From the NCBI RefSeq assembly GCF_014207565.1, contig NZ_JACHGJ010000012.1, forward strand, positions 1 through 64,000: a stretch of 64,000 nucleotides of DNA. Direction: 5' to 3'. The position numbers and the translations under genes were made by a program. Source of the DNA: Spirochaeta isovalerica (GTDB taxonomy: Bacteria; Spirochaetota; Spirochaetia; DSM-2461). Of this stretch, positions 52,425 to 62,099 are shown in pieces (position 1 is the first letter of the stretch; each line of letters starts with the position of its first letter). The notes under the pieces are model-generated. The model made no database searches and was not told where the DNA came from. It saw only the letters and a list, made by a program, of their open reading frames with translations.

Positions 52425-52452
52425 GAGGCTGTTTACGGACAGCCTCTTTTTT
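52425..52452 (+). terminator. Intrinsic terminator after ilvC
   Basis: GAGGCTGT (52425-52432) and ACAGCCTC (52439-52446) form a perfect 8-bp stem with loop TTACGG, followed by six T residues. It overlaps the stop codon of the convergent regulator gene. Confidence 0.92.
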
Positions 52453-53896
52453 ATTTAAACATGAGTTCCATCGTCAGTTCACCGAGTCTGGCAACGGCAT
52501 AGCTGATGCTCCTGCTGTAGCAACCGGCGTCAAGGCGAATGAATCTTCTGAAAAGATTATTCTGGGAAAACAGACCTCCGGGAACGATGGCGATGTTCTC
52601 ATTAATGGCTTTTTCATATAAATCGAGTCCCGACACATTACCGGGCAATTCCACCCAGAGAGTATAACCGCCTTTGGGATCGGTCATCTTCGTACCCTGC
52701 GGGAAAAATTTTCTGACATCCTCTCTCAGCATCTTCATTCTTTCTCCGACTTCGCTCCGGAGCTTTCTGAGCTGTTTGTAATAGCCTCCTGATTGCAAAT
52801 AGTTCGACAAAAGAAGCTGGGATATGGTCGAAGTGCATATGTTGGATCCTATTTTATGCTGAATGATAGCATCCTTGAATTTTCCGGGAACGATATATCC
52901 CACTCTCAATCCGGGAGAGACTGTTTTGGAAAAAGACGAGCAGAGAACCGTATTGCCGCTTTTATCATAAGTGCGGCAGGTGGAGGGGCGGGTCCCCTCG
53001 AAATAGAGATCGCCGTAGACATCATCTTCGAGAAGCGGAATTCCCGCAGTCTTCAATATATCTGTCAGCCTCCGTTTGTTTTTGTCCGGAATCACGCTCC
53101 CTGTGGGATTATTGAAATTGCTTATCACCAGACATGCCTTTACTTCATTGTGTTCAATTCCGTATTCGAGAATGTCAAGAGAGATTCCGTCATCGGGATC
53201 TGAAGGGATCTCCAGTATTTTCAGTCCCAGATTTTTAAAAGTAAGGACCAGATTGGAATATATGGGAGACTGTACCGCGATGGTATCTCCGGGACTTGTT
53301 ATTGCACTGAGCGCGAGAAACAGAGCTTCTTCACATCCGGAGGTGATCAGAATGTCATTAGCTGTCAGCGTCAGACCGCTGTCCAGCAGCTTTTTGGCTA
53401 TGACATTCCTCAATTCCGGCATGCCTTCCGGAGGAGCATACATGAGACTCTGCTTCTTCTGATTTTCCGTCATGGAGGATATAAGCGAACTGAAATCCTG
53501 AAGAGGAAGGAGCGAAGGAGAGGCAGTCGCCATTCCCAGAGGGACATACCGGCTGTCCATGACTTCTTCCAGGATCCTCTGAAACATGAAGTTGCCGGTG
53601 ATTTCCAGCGTATTGGGTCTGAAGGAATGTGCCGGATCGGGGATCTGCAGCTTCCTGACATCTATGTCTTTGACAAAATACCCTCGATGGGGACGCCCCT
53701 CCACAAGCTGCCTGCTCTCAAGTATGGCATAGGCTTCTTTTATCGTATTGATACTGACCTTTAAATTCTCGCTCATTTTTCGTATGGAGGGAATTCTCGA
53801 ACCGGTTTCATACATTCCCTGAAGAATGAGAGATTCAATATCATCGGCTACTTTCTGATATAGAGGCTGCTTCTTTTTCTCATCATGTGAACTCAT
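52451..53896 (-). CDS. MocR/PdxR-family regulator (GntR wHTH plus aminotransferase-like domain)
   Basis: 481 residues. N-terminal GntR winged helix (about 12-80; QKVADDIESLILQGMYETGSRIPS split across the usual helix, SINTIKEAYAILE) and a C-terminal fold-type I aminotransferase-like domain with ILITSGCEEALFLALSAI, NPTGSVIPDKN, LLEDDVYGDLYF and the PLP Lys region SSFSKTVSPGLRVGYI. MocR proteins use PLP adducts as effectors. The ATG at 53896 was preferred over 53959, which lies among the direct repeats of the control region. Divergent to the cysK-like operon, which it probably controls. Confidence 0.92.
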   Translation of the reverse strand: MSSHDEKKKQPLYQKVADDIESLILQGMYETGSRIPSIRKMSENLKVSINTIKEAYAILESRQLVEGRPHRGYFVKDIDVRKLQIPDPAHSFRPNTLEITGNFMFQRILEEVMDSRYVPLGMATASPSLLPLQDFSSLISSMTENQKKQSLMYAPPEGMPELRNVIAKKLLDSGLTLTANDILITSGCEEALFLALSAITSPGDTIAVQSPIYSNLVLTFKNLGLKILEIPSDPDDGISLDILEYGIEHNEVKACLVISNFNNPTGSVIPDKNKRRLTDILKTAGIPLLEDDVYGDLYFEGTRPSTCRTYDKSGNTVLCSSFSKTVSPGLRVGYIVPGKFKDAIIQHKIGSNICTSTISQLLLSNYLQSGGYYKQLRKLRSEVGERMKMLREDVRKFFPQGTKMTDPKGGYTLWVELPGNVSGLDLYEKAINENIAIVPGGLFSQNNLFRRFIRLDAGCYSRSISYAVARLGELTMELMFK

Positions 53897-53911
53897 TATA
53901 GACAGAATAGC

Positions 53912-53999
53912 ACAGTTTTGAGTCCTTTTGGGTACAGTTTTTTCATTTTTAAAGGACACAGAACAACTTATTGTGCACTGTGCCCATGAACTTTATAAA
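53912..53999 (+). promoter_or_regulatory. MocR/cysK divergent control region
   Basis: Two direct repeats ACAGTTTT (53912-53919 and 53934-53941) are 22 bp apart, two helical turns, as expected for MocR dimers, which bind direct repeats. An inverted pair GTCCTTT/AAAGGAC flanks the second repeat. Downstream, TTGTGC (53971-53976), 17-bp spacer and TATAAA (53994-53999) form a good promoter for the cysK-like gene. The repeats lie 30-60 bp upstream of the -35, a place suited to activation. Confidence 0.6.
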
Positions 54000-54072
54000 C
54001 TTCTGGGGCTTTCTTTCTCGACAATAGGATATTAGCATTAATTCATATACCGGGAAATGGTAGGAAATTCTT

Positions 54073-55116
54073 ATGACAGAACAAATCAAGGGGATCAGAA
54101 ACCTCATCGGCAACACCCCTCTTCTTGAAATCTCTTTTCTCTACAGAGGCGGGAAAAGAAGACTTTACGCTAAAGCGGAAAACTACAACCTTACAGGAAG
54201 TATCAAGGACCGTATGGCTCTTCATATTCTGAGAAAAGCCTATGAGAACGGTTCCATAAAACCGGGAGACAGAATCATCGAAGCGACAAGCGGCAATACG
54301 GGAATCGCTTTTTCGGCGATCGGTCGGTATCTTGGCCATCCTGTTACGATTTTCATGCCCGATTGGATGAGCAGGGAAAGAATCAATCTGATAAAGAGCT
54401 TCGGAGCCGATATCATCCTGGTTTCAAAAGAGCAGGGAGGATTCCTCGGAAGCATAAGAATGGCTGACGAACTGGCGGAAAAAGAAGGCGGTTCTTTCAG
54501 GCCCCAGCAGTTTGATAACAGTGACAACACAGAAGCCCATTACATTGGAACAGGTCCGGAGATCCAGATGCAGCTTGAAGATTCAGGCCTTCTCCCCGAT
54601 GCGTTTATTGCCGGAGTCGGTACCGGCGGAACTGTTATGGGCACTGGAAAGTTCCTGAGAGAGAGGAATCCCTCGATTAGAATACATCCACTGGAACCTG
54701 CCAATTCACCGACTCTGTCCACAGGATACAAAACCGGCGCACACAGGATTCAGGGCATATCTGATGAGTTCATTCCCTCCATAGTCGATCTGGCCTCGCT
54801 CGACGAAATCCTTTCCGTCGACGATGGCGACGCCATTATTATGGCCCAGAAACTCGCGCACCTCGGCCTGGGCATCGGGATTTCATCGGGTGCGAACTTC
54901 ATCGGCTCGGTCATCGCCCAGGACAGGCTGGGCGGGGACAGTACGGTCGTGACTGTATTCTCCGACGACAACAAGAAGTATCTTACGACAGATCTTTCGC
55001 GGGTTGAGCCTGTCAAAAAGGGATATATATCCACGGAAATAGAACTTCTGTCAGTTCGAACCCTGAGCAGAATCTGCACGTTGTGCGGAAAAGAGTCAGA
55101 GGAATCAGCCGTCTGA
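54073..55116 (+). CDS. Cysteine synthase-like PLP enzyme (OASS/CBS family)
   Basis: 347 residues. PLP Lys45 in [11 protein letters not shown], phosphate loop [25 protein letters not shown], and [10 protein letters not shown] near the end are the family marks. O-acetylserine sulfhydrylase is the closest reading, but members of this fold also include cystathionine synthase and cysteine desulfhydrases; here, next to an OsmC protein, a cystine-type symporter and thioredoxin-like protein, and under a MocR regulator, cysteine breakdown is as likely as synthesis. A C-terminal CTLC pair is unusual and could be redox-active. Confidence 0.88.
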   Translation: MTEQIKGIRNLIGNTPLLEISFLYRGGKRRLYAKAENYNLTGSIKDRMALHILRKAYENGSIKPGDRIIEATSGNTGIAFSAIGRYLGHPVTIFMPDWMSRERINLIKSFGADIILVSKEQGGFLGSIRMADELAEKEGGSFRPQQFDNSDNTEAHYIGTGPEIQMQLEDSGLLPDAFIAGVGTGGTVMGTGKFLRERNPSIRIHPLEPANSPTLSTGYKTGAHRIQGISDEFIPSIVDLASLDEILSVDDGDAIIMAQKLAHLGLGIGISSGANFIGSVIAQDRLGGDSTVVTVFSDDNKKYLTTDLSRVEPVKKGYISTEIELLSVRTLSRICTLCGKESEESAV

Positions 55117-55168
55117 TGGTAAAGGTTTCCCGTACTAATTCTAAAAATGGCAAAGGAGATTTATATAA

Positions 55169-55570
55169 ATGGCAAACAAAATAACCATTGATTTCAAAAA
55201 TGGATTTAACGGCATATCCAGAAATGGAACCGGAAACAAACTAGAAGTGGCAGAGGACAAGTGGCTCCCCTATGAACTCCTTTTTACTGCACTCGCTTCA
55301 TGCATGTATTCTACTTTTCTCGATGTAATCGAAAAAAAGAAACTTGAATACGAAGAAGTGTCCATAACGATCGACGGAGAAAAAAGAGAAGAAATCCCGG
55401 CTTTTTTAAAAAAGGCCGAAATCGTTTTTACTGTTACGGGGGCTGCACAAAATGATGAAAAAATCAAAGCCAGATTTGAAAAATCACTTCAACTGGCAGA
55501 AAAATACTGTTCGATCTACAACACACTGACAAAAGTGGCTCAGCTGCAGTCGGTCATATTATTCAAGTAA
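55169..55570 (+). CDS. OsmC-family peroxiredoxin-like protein
   Basis: 133 residues. The two redox Cys of OsmC/YhfA proteins are in place: Cys45 in TALASCMYSTF and Cys114 in EKYCSIYNTLT. Family members reduce organic hydroperoxides or act on thiol compounds. GGAG precedes the ATG, and the gene is second in the cysK-like operon. Confidence 0.88.
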   Translation: MANKITIDFKNGFNGISRNGTGNKLEVAEDKWLPYELLFTALASCMYSTFLDVIEKKKLEYEEVSITIDGEKREEIPAFLKKAEIVFTVTGAAQNDEKIKARFEKSLQLAEKYCSIYNTLTKVAQLQSVILFK

Positions 55571-55589
55571 CTAAATATCGGAGGACAAT

Positions 55590-56951
55590 ATGAATTGGGT
55601 AACAATTATTCCCTGGCTTGTAATTTTTGCAGCCTTGCTCGTAATTACAGGGATCCTGGAAAAAGGTACGAACCTGACATTCTCTACAAGGGTTTTCATA
55701 GCCATGATACTCGGCATGATACTGGGACTGGCCCTTCACTTCTGGGGTCACGAAGAAAACACAGCCGAAGTGAGAAAATGGTTTTCACTTATCGGTTACG
55801 GTTATGTGGATCTATTGCGGATGCTGATCATCCCGCTTGTTCCGACAAGCATTATCGTCGGCCTGATGAACCTGAAAAGCCAGAATGAGCTGAAGCAGAT
55901 GGGCGGACGAACCATCGGGATGTTTCTGACAACGGCGACAATCGCCAGTATTCTCGGCCTGGTTCTCGCTTCAGTAATGAAAATCGGAAAGGGCATCTCC
56001 ACGGAGGGGCTTCAAGCTCGCGAACCCGAAAGAATCGTTGACGTCATTACCCAGCTGAGAGGATTCATTCCTTCCAACCCGGTCAGTTCCGCCGCCAATA
56101 CGGACATGATTCCGCTGGTGGTCTTTTCCCTGTTCATCGGAATCGCCGCCGTCATAGCCATCGGCGAGAAACCGGAATCTGTCGAGCCCTTTAAGAATTT
56201 CATGAATTCCCTTCTGACCATTGTCATTAATGTCGCTCATCTGGTAATCCGGCTGACACCCTACGGTGTAATCGGTCTTATGGCTTACTGGATGTCTTAT
56301 ACGGGCATAGCCGCGATCTCCCATCTGGGTCTTTTTGTAATCGGAATCGCTCTGGCCTGCGTTATTCATATCGTCATCGTTTACGGAGGAATTCTATATG
56401 CCACGTCCAGGGTCAATGTAGTCAAATTCATCAAGGCCGCTTCTCCGGCCATGATTCTGGCCTTCACATCCCGGTCAAGTATGGGAACTCTTACCCTGAC
56501 AGTCAGCACGATGATCAACCGGCTGAAAGTGAATTCCAAAGTAGCCAACTTCGTCGGTCCAATCGGGGCTGTTATGAATATGGATGCCTGCGGGGGTATT
56601 TACCCGGCCATGGTTTCCATATTCGCAGCCAACGCCTTTGGCATAGAGCTGACGGTCATTCAGTATCTGACGATAATAATCGTCTCTATTGTGGCCAGCA
56701 TCGGCAGCGCCGGCGTTCCCATGGGAGCGACAGCTTTTACAGTCATAACGCTCACGACTGTCGGTCTGCCGGTTGAAGCCATCGGTCTGGTTGCCGGAGT
56801 CGACTTTATCGTTGATATGTTCCGGACGGCTACCAATGTGACCGGAGACATGATGACTTCTGTCGTCGTCGCCAACAAGCTGGGAGAATTTGACAGAGAC
56901 GCTTTCAATTCTCAGGACTTCAGTGAAAAATCTGCTGTTGAGACAGCATAA
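55590..56951 (+). CDS. Dicarboxylate/amino acid:cation symporter, TcyP-like
   Basis: 453 residues of the DAACS (glutamate/aspartate/cystine symporter) family with about eight TM helices and re-entrant loops. LIGYGYVDLLRMLIIPLVPTS, the serine-rich TSRSSMGTLTLTV, and MNMDACGGIYPAMVSIF with GSAGVPMGATAF correspond to the substrate-binding hairpins. The N-terminal layout (leading TM, then TFSTRVFIAMILG) resembles the cystine carrier TcyP, and the gene context supports cystine. It is third in the operon. Confidence 0.85.
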   Translation: MNWVTIIPWLVIFAALLVITGILEKGTNLTFSTRVFIAMILGMILGLALHFWGHEENTAEVRKWFSLIGYGYVDLLRMLIIPLVPTSIIVGLMNLKSQNELKQMGGRTIGMFLTTATIASILGLVLASVMKIGKGISTEGLQAREPERIVDVITQLRGFIPSNPVSSAANTDMIPLVVFSLFIGIAAVIAIGEKPESVEPFKNFMNSLLTIVINVAHLVIRLTPYGVIGLMAYWMSYTGIAAISHLGLFVIGIALACVIHIVIVYGGILYATSRVNVVKFIKAASPAMILAFTSRSSMGTLTLTVSTMINRLKVNSKVANFVGPIGAVMNMDACGGIYPAMVSIFAANAFGIELTVIQYLTIIIVSIVASIGSAGVPMGATAFTVITLTTVGLPVEAIGLVAGVDFIVDMFRTATNVTGDMMTSVVVANKLGEFDRDAFNSQDFSEKSAVETA

Positions 56952-56965
56952 GCCAGGAGGGAAAA

Positions 56966-57196
56966 ATGAAAAGAAATCCGCTACTGCTTTTAATAGGCAT
57001 GATAGTTGTAATCATCTCAATGTCATTCGTAATTATATACCAGATTGCCAATGCCCCGCCGCCGCCGATGGGATCCGACAGGGAGGGTGGTATCATTTTC
57101 GGAGCCCCGGCAACGGAGCAATCCTCATCGATTTCCAATTCGGAGTTCGTTCCGGCTGCGGAAAAACCATCGGGCAGCGACAGCTCATGTGATTGA
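56966..57196 (+). CDS. Small single-TM or exported protein
   Basis: 76 residues: one N-terminal hydrophobic helix (about 6-27), a proline run (PPPPMG) and a polar Ser/Glu-rich tail ending SSCD. AGGAGG lies just before the ATG and the gap to the symporter gene is 14 bp, so it is part of the operon. It could be a small accessory subunit of the symporter or an anchored peptide; I know no family. The penultimate Cys is notable in a thiol-linked operon. Confidence 0.65.
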   Translation: MKRNPLLLLIGMIVVIISMSFVIIYQIANAPPPPMGSDREGGIIFGAPATEQSSSISNSEFVPAAEKPSGSDSSCD

Positions 57197-57257
57197 TATG
57201 ACATGAAATCACAATAATTAGTTTTTAATTTTTGCCAAGTATAAAAGGAGACAGTTT

Positions 57258-58649
57258 ATGAAAATGCAAAAACGGTTCGTCAGGGTTCTTGTTCTTTTTC
57301 TCGGGCTCTTGATTTCAGGAGGGGCTCTGTGGGCCGGTGGACAGCAGGCGGAAGAATCTCAGGCTGAAGCCGGATCGGAAATGAAAATGGAAGCGCCGGT
57401 CGATAAGGGTGGAATCAACGATACTTATGAGTTTTTCAACAGCAATGAGTATGCCCACCTCAACGATCCAAACCCGGTCTACAAGACAATGACTTATGAC
57501 CAGATGATCAAACTCTTTGAAAGCGAAGGCACCTATATGGTTCTCTTCGGCGGATCGTGGTGCGGCAATACACAGGCTGTCATCGGGCAGATCAACGATG
57601 TGGCAAAGGAATACGGTGTAAAAACGATCTATAACTTCGACTGGAGGATAGATGGAAAGAGCGGCGCAGCCCATTTAAGAGATAACAACAACGAATTCAG
57701 ACACCTCTACGTAGACATGGTTAATACTTATCTTCCCAATATCGTCACCATAGCCGATAGAGAGAAAAGCGGTATCCGCTATACGAACGAAGCGGGCGAA
57801 GAAGCTCTGGCCAACAAAATGTATGTCCCGTTTCTGATGGTTTACAACAAGGACAACAAAGACGCCAACGGCAATCCCGCTCCCATCGTGGCCCAATACG
57901 AGGAAATGTTTGTATGGGAAGACGATTTTCAGACCGATGGAAAAGACGACGAGGAAAAAATCGAAGCCTACCGCCGGACCATACGTCCTCTCTTCGATTA
58001 CATCTCCAAAGACGGCGTGGCCCAGCTCGACTACATGACTGACTTCGACTACTTCTCCACAGCATACAATGCCAAGGCCGGCACAACGATTCTCGATGAA
58101 TCGGACAAGCCCTGGGTAATCGAAACCGCTTCCTATGTTGAGACGACAAGAATACTGGACAGCGAAGGAACCTACGTTTTCATATTCGGTGGTCCCTGGT
58201 GCGGAAACACACGGGCCGTCATAAAGTACGTCAACGAATACGCGAAGAAATACAATATAGACACGGTCTATAACTACGATACCAGATTTGACAACAGCAA
58301 ATACAATCTCCGTGACTCGAACAACCCCTTTGCCTACCTCTATGTGGATATGGTCAGGAAATACTTCCCCGGCATTATTACAGAGACACCGCTTGAGAAA
58401 GGAATCAGATACACCAATGAGGCCGGTGAAGAAATCGTTGCCAACAAATTGTGGGTTCCCTACGTTTTCGTCTACAACAAAGACAACAAGGACGCCTCAG
58501 GCAATCCCGATCCTATCCTCGGACAGATAGAGCTCATGTACACATGGGATAACATCCAGCCCGATTATGTCGATGAAAACGGCGTAAAAGGAGCGAATTA
58601 CAAGACTTACACAGAGGCTCTTGACGCTCTGTTCTCTCTTGTAAAATAA
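57258..58649 (+). CDS. Exported tandem thioredoxin-like protein with WCGNT motifs
   Basis: 463 residues. Signal peptide (about 1-26, cleavage near LWAGG) and an acidic linker, then two related thioredoxin-like domains (about 75-265 and 290-463). Each has a strand plus active-site turn, FGGSWCGNTQAVI (Cys102) and FGGPWCGNTRAVI (Cys315), followed by tIYNfD, a LYVDMVNTYLPNIVT-like helix and RYTNEAGEE, and YVPFLMVYNKDNKD-like blocks. The usual second Cys of WCGPC is Thr in both, so disulfide exchange by a CxxC is not possible; a single-Cys isomerase, glutaredoxin-like or binding role is more likely. Last gene of the cysK-like operon, before a strong terminator. Confidence 0.82.
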   Translation: MKMQKRFVRVLVLFLGLLISGGALWAGGQQAEESQAEAGSEMKMEAPVDKGGINDTYEFFNSNEYAHLNDPNPVYKTMTYDQMIKLFESEGTYMVLFGGSWCGNTQAVIGQINDVAKEYGVKTIYNFDWRIDGKSGAAHLRDNNNEFRHLYVDMVNTYLPNIVTIADREKSGIRYTNEAGEEALANKMYVPFLMVYNKDNKDANGNPAPIVAQYEEMFVWEDDFQTDGKDDEEKIEAYRRTIRPLFDYISKDGVAQLDYMTDFDYFSTAYNAKAGTTILDESDKPWVIETASYVETTRILDSEGTYVFIFGGPWCGNTRAVIKYVNEYAKKYNIDTVYNYDTRFDNSKYNLRDSNNPFAYLYVDMVRKYFPGIITETPLEKGIRYTNEAGEEIVANKLWVPYVFVYNKDNKDASGNPDPILGQIELMYTWDNIQPDYVDENGVKGANYKTYTEALDALFSLVK

Positions 58650-58676
58650 AATCAGTCGCCAGGCTTAACATTGAGG

Positions 58677-58723
58677 TTTTCATACCTTCCCGGATCCGGG
58701 TCGGTATGAAAATCTTTTTTTTT
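58677..58723 (+). terminator. Intrinsic terminator of the cysK-like operon
   Basis: TTTTCATACC (58677-58686) pairs with GGTATGAAAA (58703-58712), with an inner CCCGGATCCGGG palindrome and a run of T residues to 58723. Confidence 0.9.
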
Positions 58724-58778
58724 ATTCGAATGAGATTAATTGTGGTGTATAGTTTTAGCATAATCCGAGGAGACTTAA

Positions 58779-61580
58779 ATGAGAAAAAAACTAACTATAT
58801 ATCTGTTGATTATGCTGCTGATTCCTGCGGTTTTTCTTCAGGCGAAAGGGACGTCGGAAGGGATTATTCCCGACGATCCCGACATAATCAAAGGCGTTCT
58901 GGATAACGGACTGTCTTATTACATCCTTGAAAATGACTACCCTGAAGACCGGGCCATATTGCGGCTGGCGGTCAAAGCCGGGTCGGTACTGGAAGATGAA
59001 GACCAGCGCGGCCTGGCCCATTTTGTGGAACATATGGCCTTCAACGGCACCGACGAGTATTCCAAAAATGATCTTATCGCCTACCTTCAGTCTCTGGGCC
59101 TGGAGTTCGGCCCGGATATAAACGCCCATACCTCATTCGATGAGACCGTTTACAAACTGCAGGTCCGCACGGATGTGGAGGAACAGCTGCTGACCGGACT
59201 GGACGTTCTCAATCAGTGGGCATTCCATCTCACCTTCGATCCGGTCGAAATCGAAAAAGAAAGAGGCGTCATTCTCGAAGAATGGAGACTGGGACGGGGC
59301 GCCCGTGCCAGAATGCTCGATAAAGCCTTCCCCGTTCTCTTTAAAGACTCACGCTATGGAGAGAGGCTTCCCATAGGCCTGACCGATGTTATCGAAGGCT
59401 GTTCCCATGAGAGCCTTACCCGCTTTTACCGCGACTGGTACCGTCCGGATATGATGGCTGTAATTGCTGTAGGGGATTTTGACGGCAGAAAGATAGAAGA
59501 GGTTATTAAACAGACCTTTTCTCCCTATACGAATCCGGAGATCAGCCGGGAAAGAGATGAATTCAATGTCCCGGGGCACAGCGAAACACTATTCTCCATA
59601 GAAAGCGATCCCGAAGCCACATCATCAATGATTGAAGTTCTGACAAAATACAAACAGGAACAGATGCGCATCCCATCGGATTACCGGGGCAAAACGGCCG
59701 AAATGCTGTTCTTCAATATGCTCAACAGCAGGCTGGACGAATTGGCCCGCAGTGAGAATCCCCCCTTCATCCAGAGCTTCGCATATACGACTTCTTATGC
59801 CAGAGCGACTGATTTCAGCTCAATAGGAGCCCAGACGGCTGACGGGAAGCTGGAAAAGGGCCTTTCAGCCGTTCTCAGCGAAGCGGAACGTGCACGCCGT
59901 TACGGTTTTACTCAGGGAGAACTGGACAGAGCGAAAAAAGAACTGGCCAGCCGCATTGAGCGTTACTACAGCGAAAGGGACAATCTTGAATCGGTCTATT
60001 TTGCCGAAGACATGGTACAGGCTTTTATGAACGGTCTCCCTTTGCCGGGCATTGAAACCGAAGTTGACCTTTACAACCGCTATCTCCCCTCTATTACCAT
60101 GGAGGATATAGATGGGTTGGCGGAAGAACTTCTCAGCAGAGAAAACAGAGTTGTTATGGTCACAGCTCCCGCAAGAGAGGGGCTGGAACTTCCTGATGAG
60201 GAATCGCTGACAGAAATTTTCACAAAGGTGAGAAACAGCGAGATATCTCCCTATGAGGATAACTTCAGCAGCCGCGATCTACTTTCTTCGATCCCCGCCG
60301 GAACACCGGTGATAAACAGGGAGTTTTACAAAGATACGGGGATCACTCAGTGGACCCTGGAAAATGGTATCAAAATAGTATTGAAGCCGACGGATTTCAA
60401 GAAGGATGAAATTCTTTTTACCGGATACAGCCGGGGGGGAACTTCAAAAGCAGAAGATGAAAATTATCTCTCGGCTCTTTTTGCCTCTTCGCTTCCTTCG
60501 ATCAACGGAATCGGAGATTTTAATGCTGTCGAGCTGGAAAAGCAGCTGGCCGGCAAACAGGCAGGAGTCTCTCCCTATTTCAGCGACTTAAAGGAAGGTT
60601 TCAGCGGTTCAGCCCGTCCCGCCGATCTGGAGACAATGTTCCAGCTACTTTACCTGACAGCAACAGCACCCCGTTACGACGAGAGCGCATGGACCCCTTT
60701 CATAGGTCGCGTAGCCGACTCTCTTGCCAACAGGGATTCCGATCCGCGGCAGCGCTACTCTGATCTCATAACCTCGACCATGGCTTCGGATCATTTCCGC
60801 ACCAGACCCCTTACGGCCGAACGACTGACAGAAGTGAGCCAGAGCGATGCATTGGAATTCTACAAAGACAGATTCTCAGATTTCAGCGATTTCACATTCT
60901 TTTTTACCGGTAACTTTACCCTCGAAGACATTGAACCTCTGATTTCTACATATCTGGGGGCGCTTCCCTCTACCGGTAGAGAGGAGAGCTGGGAAGACAG
61001 GAATATCCGTTATGCCGAAGGCAAAATATCCGAATCCCTGGCAGCGGGTATCGAACCTGTCAGCATGGTGTCCCTCATATATTCCGGAGATTTTGACTGG
61101 AATAGAGAGGAACTCTACAAGACTTTGTCTCTGGAATCCTATCTACAGACTCAGCTGACAAGAGTTGTCCGGGAAGAAGCCAGCGGCGTATACGGCATAG
61201 GCATACGATTCTCACCGGCCAGATACCCCGTAGAGGACTACAGCTTCCGCTTCACTTTCAGCTGTGATCCCGAAAGAACAGAAGAACTGAAAAACATGGT
61301 TATAGGGGAAATAAATAAGTTGATGGAAGGAGATGTGGACGACCAGATAGTTCATGATGTGATGGAAGCTCAGCTCGTTTCTTACGGAGAATCCCTTCAG
61401 AAGAACAGCTGGTGGCTTTCCCAGATGGAAAATGTCTGGTATTACGGTTACAACAGAGACACGATAATCAATAAGGAAGAAATGTACGGTTCACTGACTA
61501 CCGGCGATATTTCCGGTGCCGCATCAAAATACCTCTCCGGAAAAAACCTTATGGAAATCATTCTCTACCCTGCCCAATAG
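58779..61580 (+). CDS. M16-family zinc protease (PqqL/insulinase-like), exported
   Basis: 933 residues with a signal peptide (about 1-23). The inverted zinc motif HxxEH is intact: His81, Glu84, His85 in HFVEHMAF, and the distal Glu lies in EKERGVILEEW about 75 residues later. A second, inactive M16 half follows (about 520-930; KDTGITQWTLENGIKIVLK, LATAPRYDE-like and FFFTGNFTLEDIEPLISTYLG). The one-chain four-domain form is typical of PqqL-like peptidases of the periplasm. GAGGAG precedes the ATG. It is a single-gene unit with a terminator on either side. Confidence 0.93.
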   Translation: MRKKLTIYLLIMLLIPAVFLQAKGTSEGIIPDDPDIIKGVLDNGLSYYILENDYPEDRAILRLAVKAGSVLEDEDQRGLAHFVEHMAFNGTDEYSKNDLIAYLQSLGLEFGPDINAHTSFDETVYKLQVRTDVEEQLLTGLDVLNQWAFHLTFDPVEIEKERGVILEEWRLGRGARARMLDKAFPVLFKDSRYGERLPIGLTDVIEGCSHESLTRFYRDWYRPDMMAVIAVGDFDGRKIEEVIKQTFSPYTNPEISRERDEFNVPGHSETLFSIESDPEATSSMIEVLTKYKQEQMRIPSDYRGKTAEMLFFNMLNSRLDELARSENPPFIQSFAYTTSYARATDFSSIGAQTADGKLEKGLSAVLSEAERARRYGFTQGELDRAKKELASRIERYYSERDNLESVYFAEDMVQAFMNGLPLPGIETEVDLYNRYLPSITMEDIDGLAEELLSRENRVVMVTAPAREGLELPDEESLTEIFTKVRNSEISPYEDNFSSRDLLSSIPAGTPVINREFYKDTGITQWTLENGIKIVLKPTDFKKDEILFTGYSRGGTSKAEDENYLSALFASSLPSINGIGDFNAVELEKQLAGKQAGVSPYFSDLKEGFSGSARPADLETMFQLLYLTATAPRYDESAWTPFIGRVADSLANRDSDPRQRYSDLITSTMASDHFRTRPLTAERLTEVSQSDALEFYKDRFSDFSDFTFFFTGNFTLEDIEPLISTYLGALPSTGREESWEDRNIRYAEGKISESLAAGIEPVSMVSLIYSGDFDWNREELYKTLSLESYLQTQLTRVVREEASGVYGIGIRFSPARYPVEDYSFRFTFSCDPERTEELKNMVIGEINKLMEGDVDDQIVHDVMEAQLVSYGESLQKNSWWLSQMENVWYYGYNRDTIINKEEMYGSLTTGDISGAASKYLSGKNLMEIILYPAQ

Positions 61581-61612
61581 ACTTTACTGTAGATTAATTT
61601 TAAACTTTTTCA

Positions 61613-61647
61613 GGGGAATCCGCCTAAGGCGGCTTCCCCCTTTTTTT
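61613..61647 (+). terminator. Intrinsic terminator after the M16 protease gene
   Basis: GGGGAATCCGCC (61613-61624) and GGCGGCTTCCCC (61628-61639) form a near-perfect GC-rich stem with a TAA loop, followed by T residues at 61641-61647. Confidence 0.93.
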
Positions 61648-61661
61648 ATAGCAGGTATATA

Positions 61662-62078
61662 ATGGATTCCATGAACAGCTACCCGATCTGGTTTTACGAA
61701 TCAAAGGATTTTAAAGCGCAACTTATTGAAAAAAACAAAGGGATTCTCGTATTTTATCCCGATGGGCGGGTGACAACTCAGGCGGCTAAAGCCTTCTTCG
61801 AATTTCTTAAAAAGTACAAGGACAAACAGGAAAAGGGGAATCTTATCCTGGTTGTCGACAACAGCCGGATATCTTCCATCGATATGAAAGCCAGAATTTA
61901 TGTCGTCGATACCATAGGCAAAGATTCCTTTATCGACATTGCCGTCAGTTTCGGCGACAACCTTATCTTTTCAGCAGTTGTAAAGATCTTCACTTCCGTA
62001 ATGAGCAAAGCGAAAATCCATAACAAGGTCTTTAAAACAGAAAAGGAAGCCCTGGAATGGGCTTCCCTCTATGTTTGA
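61662..62078 (+). CDS. SpoIIAA/STAS-like protein
   Basis: 138 residues resembling the SpoIIAA-like/STAS fold: ILVFYPDGRVTTQAAKAFFEF, then NLILVVDNSRISSIDMKARIYV, in which the phospho-site loop of antagonists would be SSID, and a C-terminal helix KTEKEALEWASLYV as in STAS-like proteins that end with an 'EALxWL' helix. No kinase or phosphatase gene is adjacent. It begins 15 bp after the preceding terminator; an alternative start is the ATG at 61671. Confidence 0.7.
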   Translation: MDSMNSYPIWFYESKDFKAQLIEKNKGILVFYPDGRVTTQAAKAFFEFLKKYKDKQEKGNLILVVDNSRISSIDMKARIYVVDTIGKDSFIDIAVSFGDNLIFSAVVKIFTSVMSKAKIHNKVFKTEKEALEWASLYV

Positions 62079-62099
62079 TTAAAAAATCTCAAATATTTA

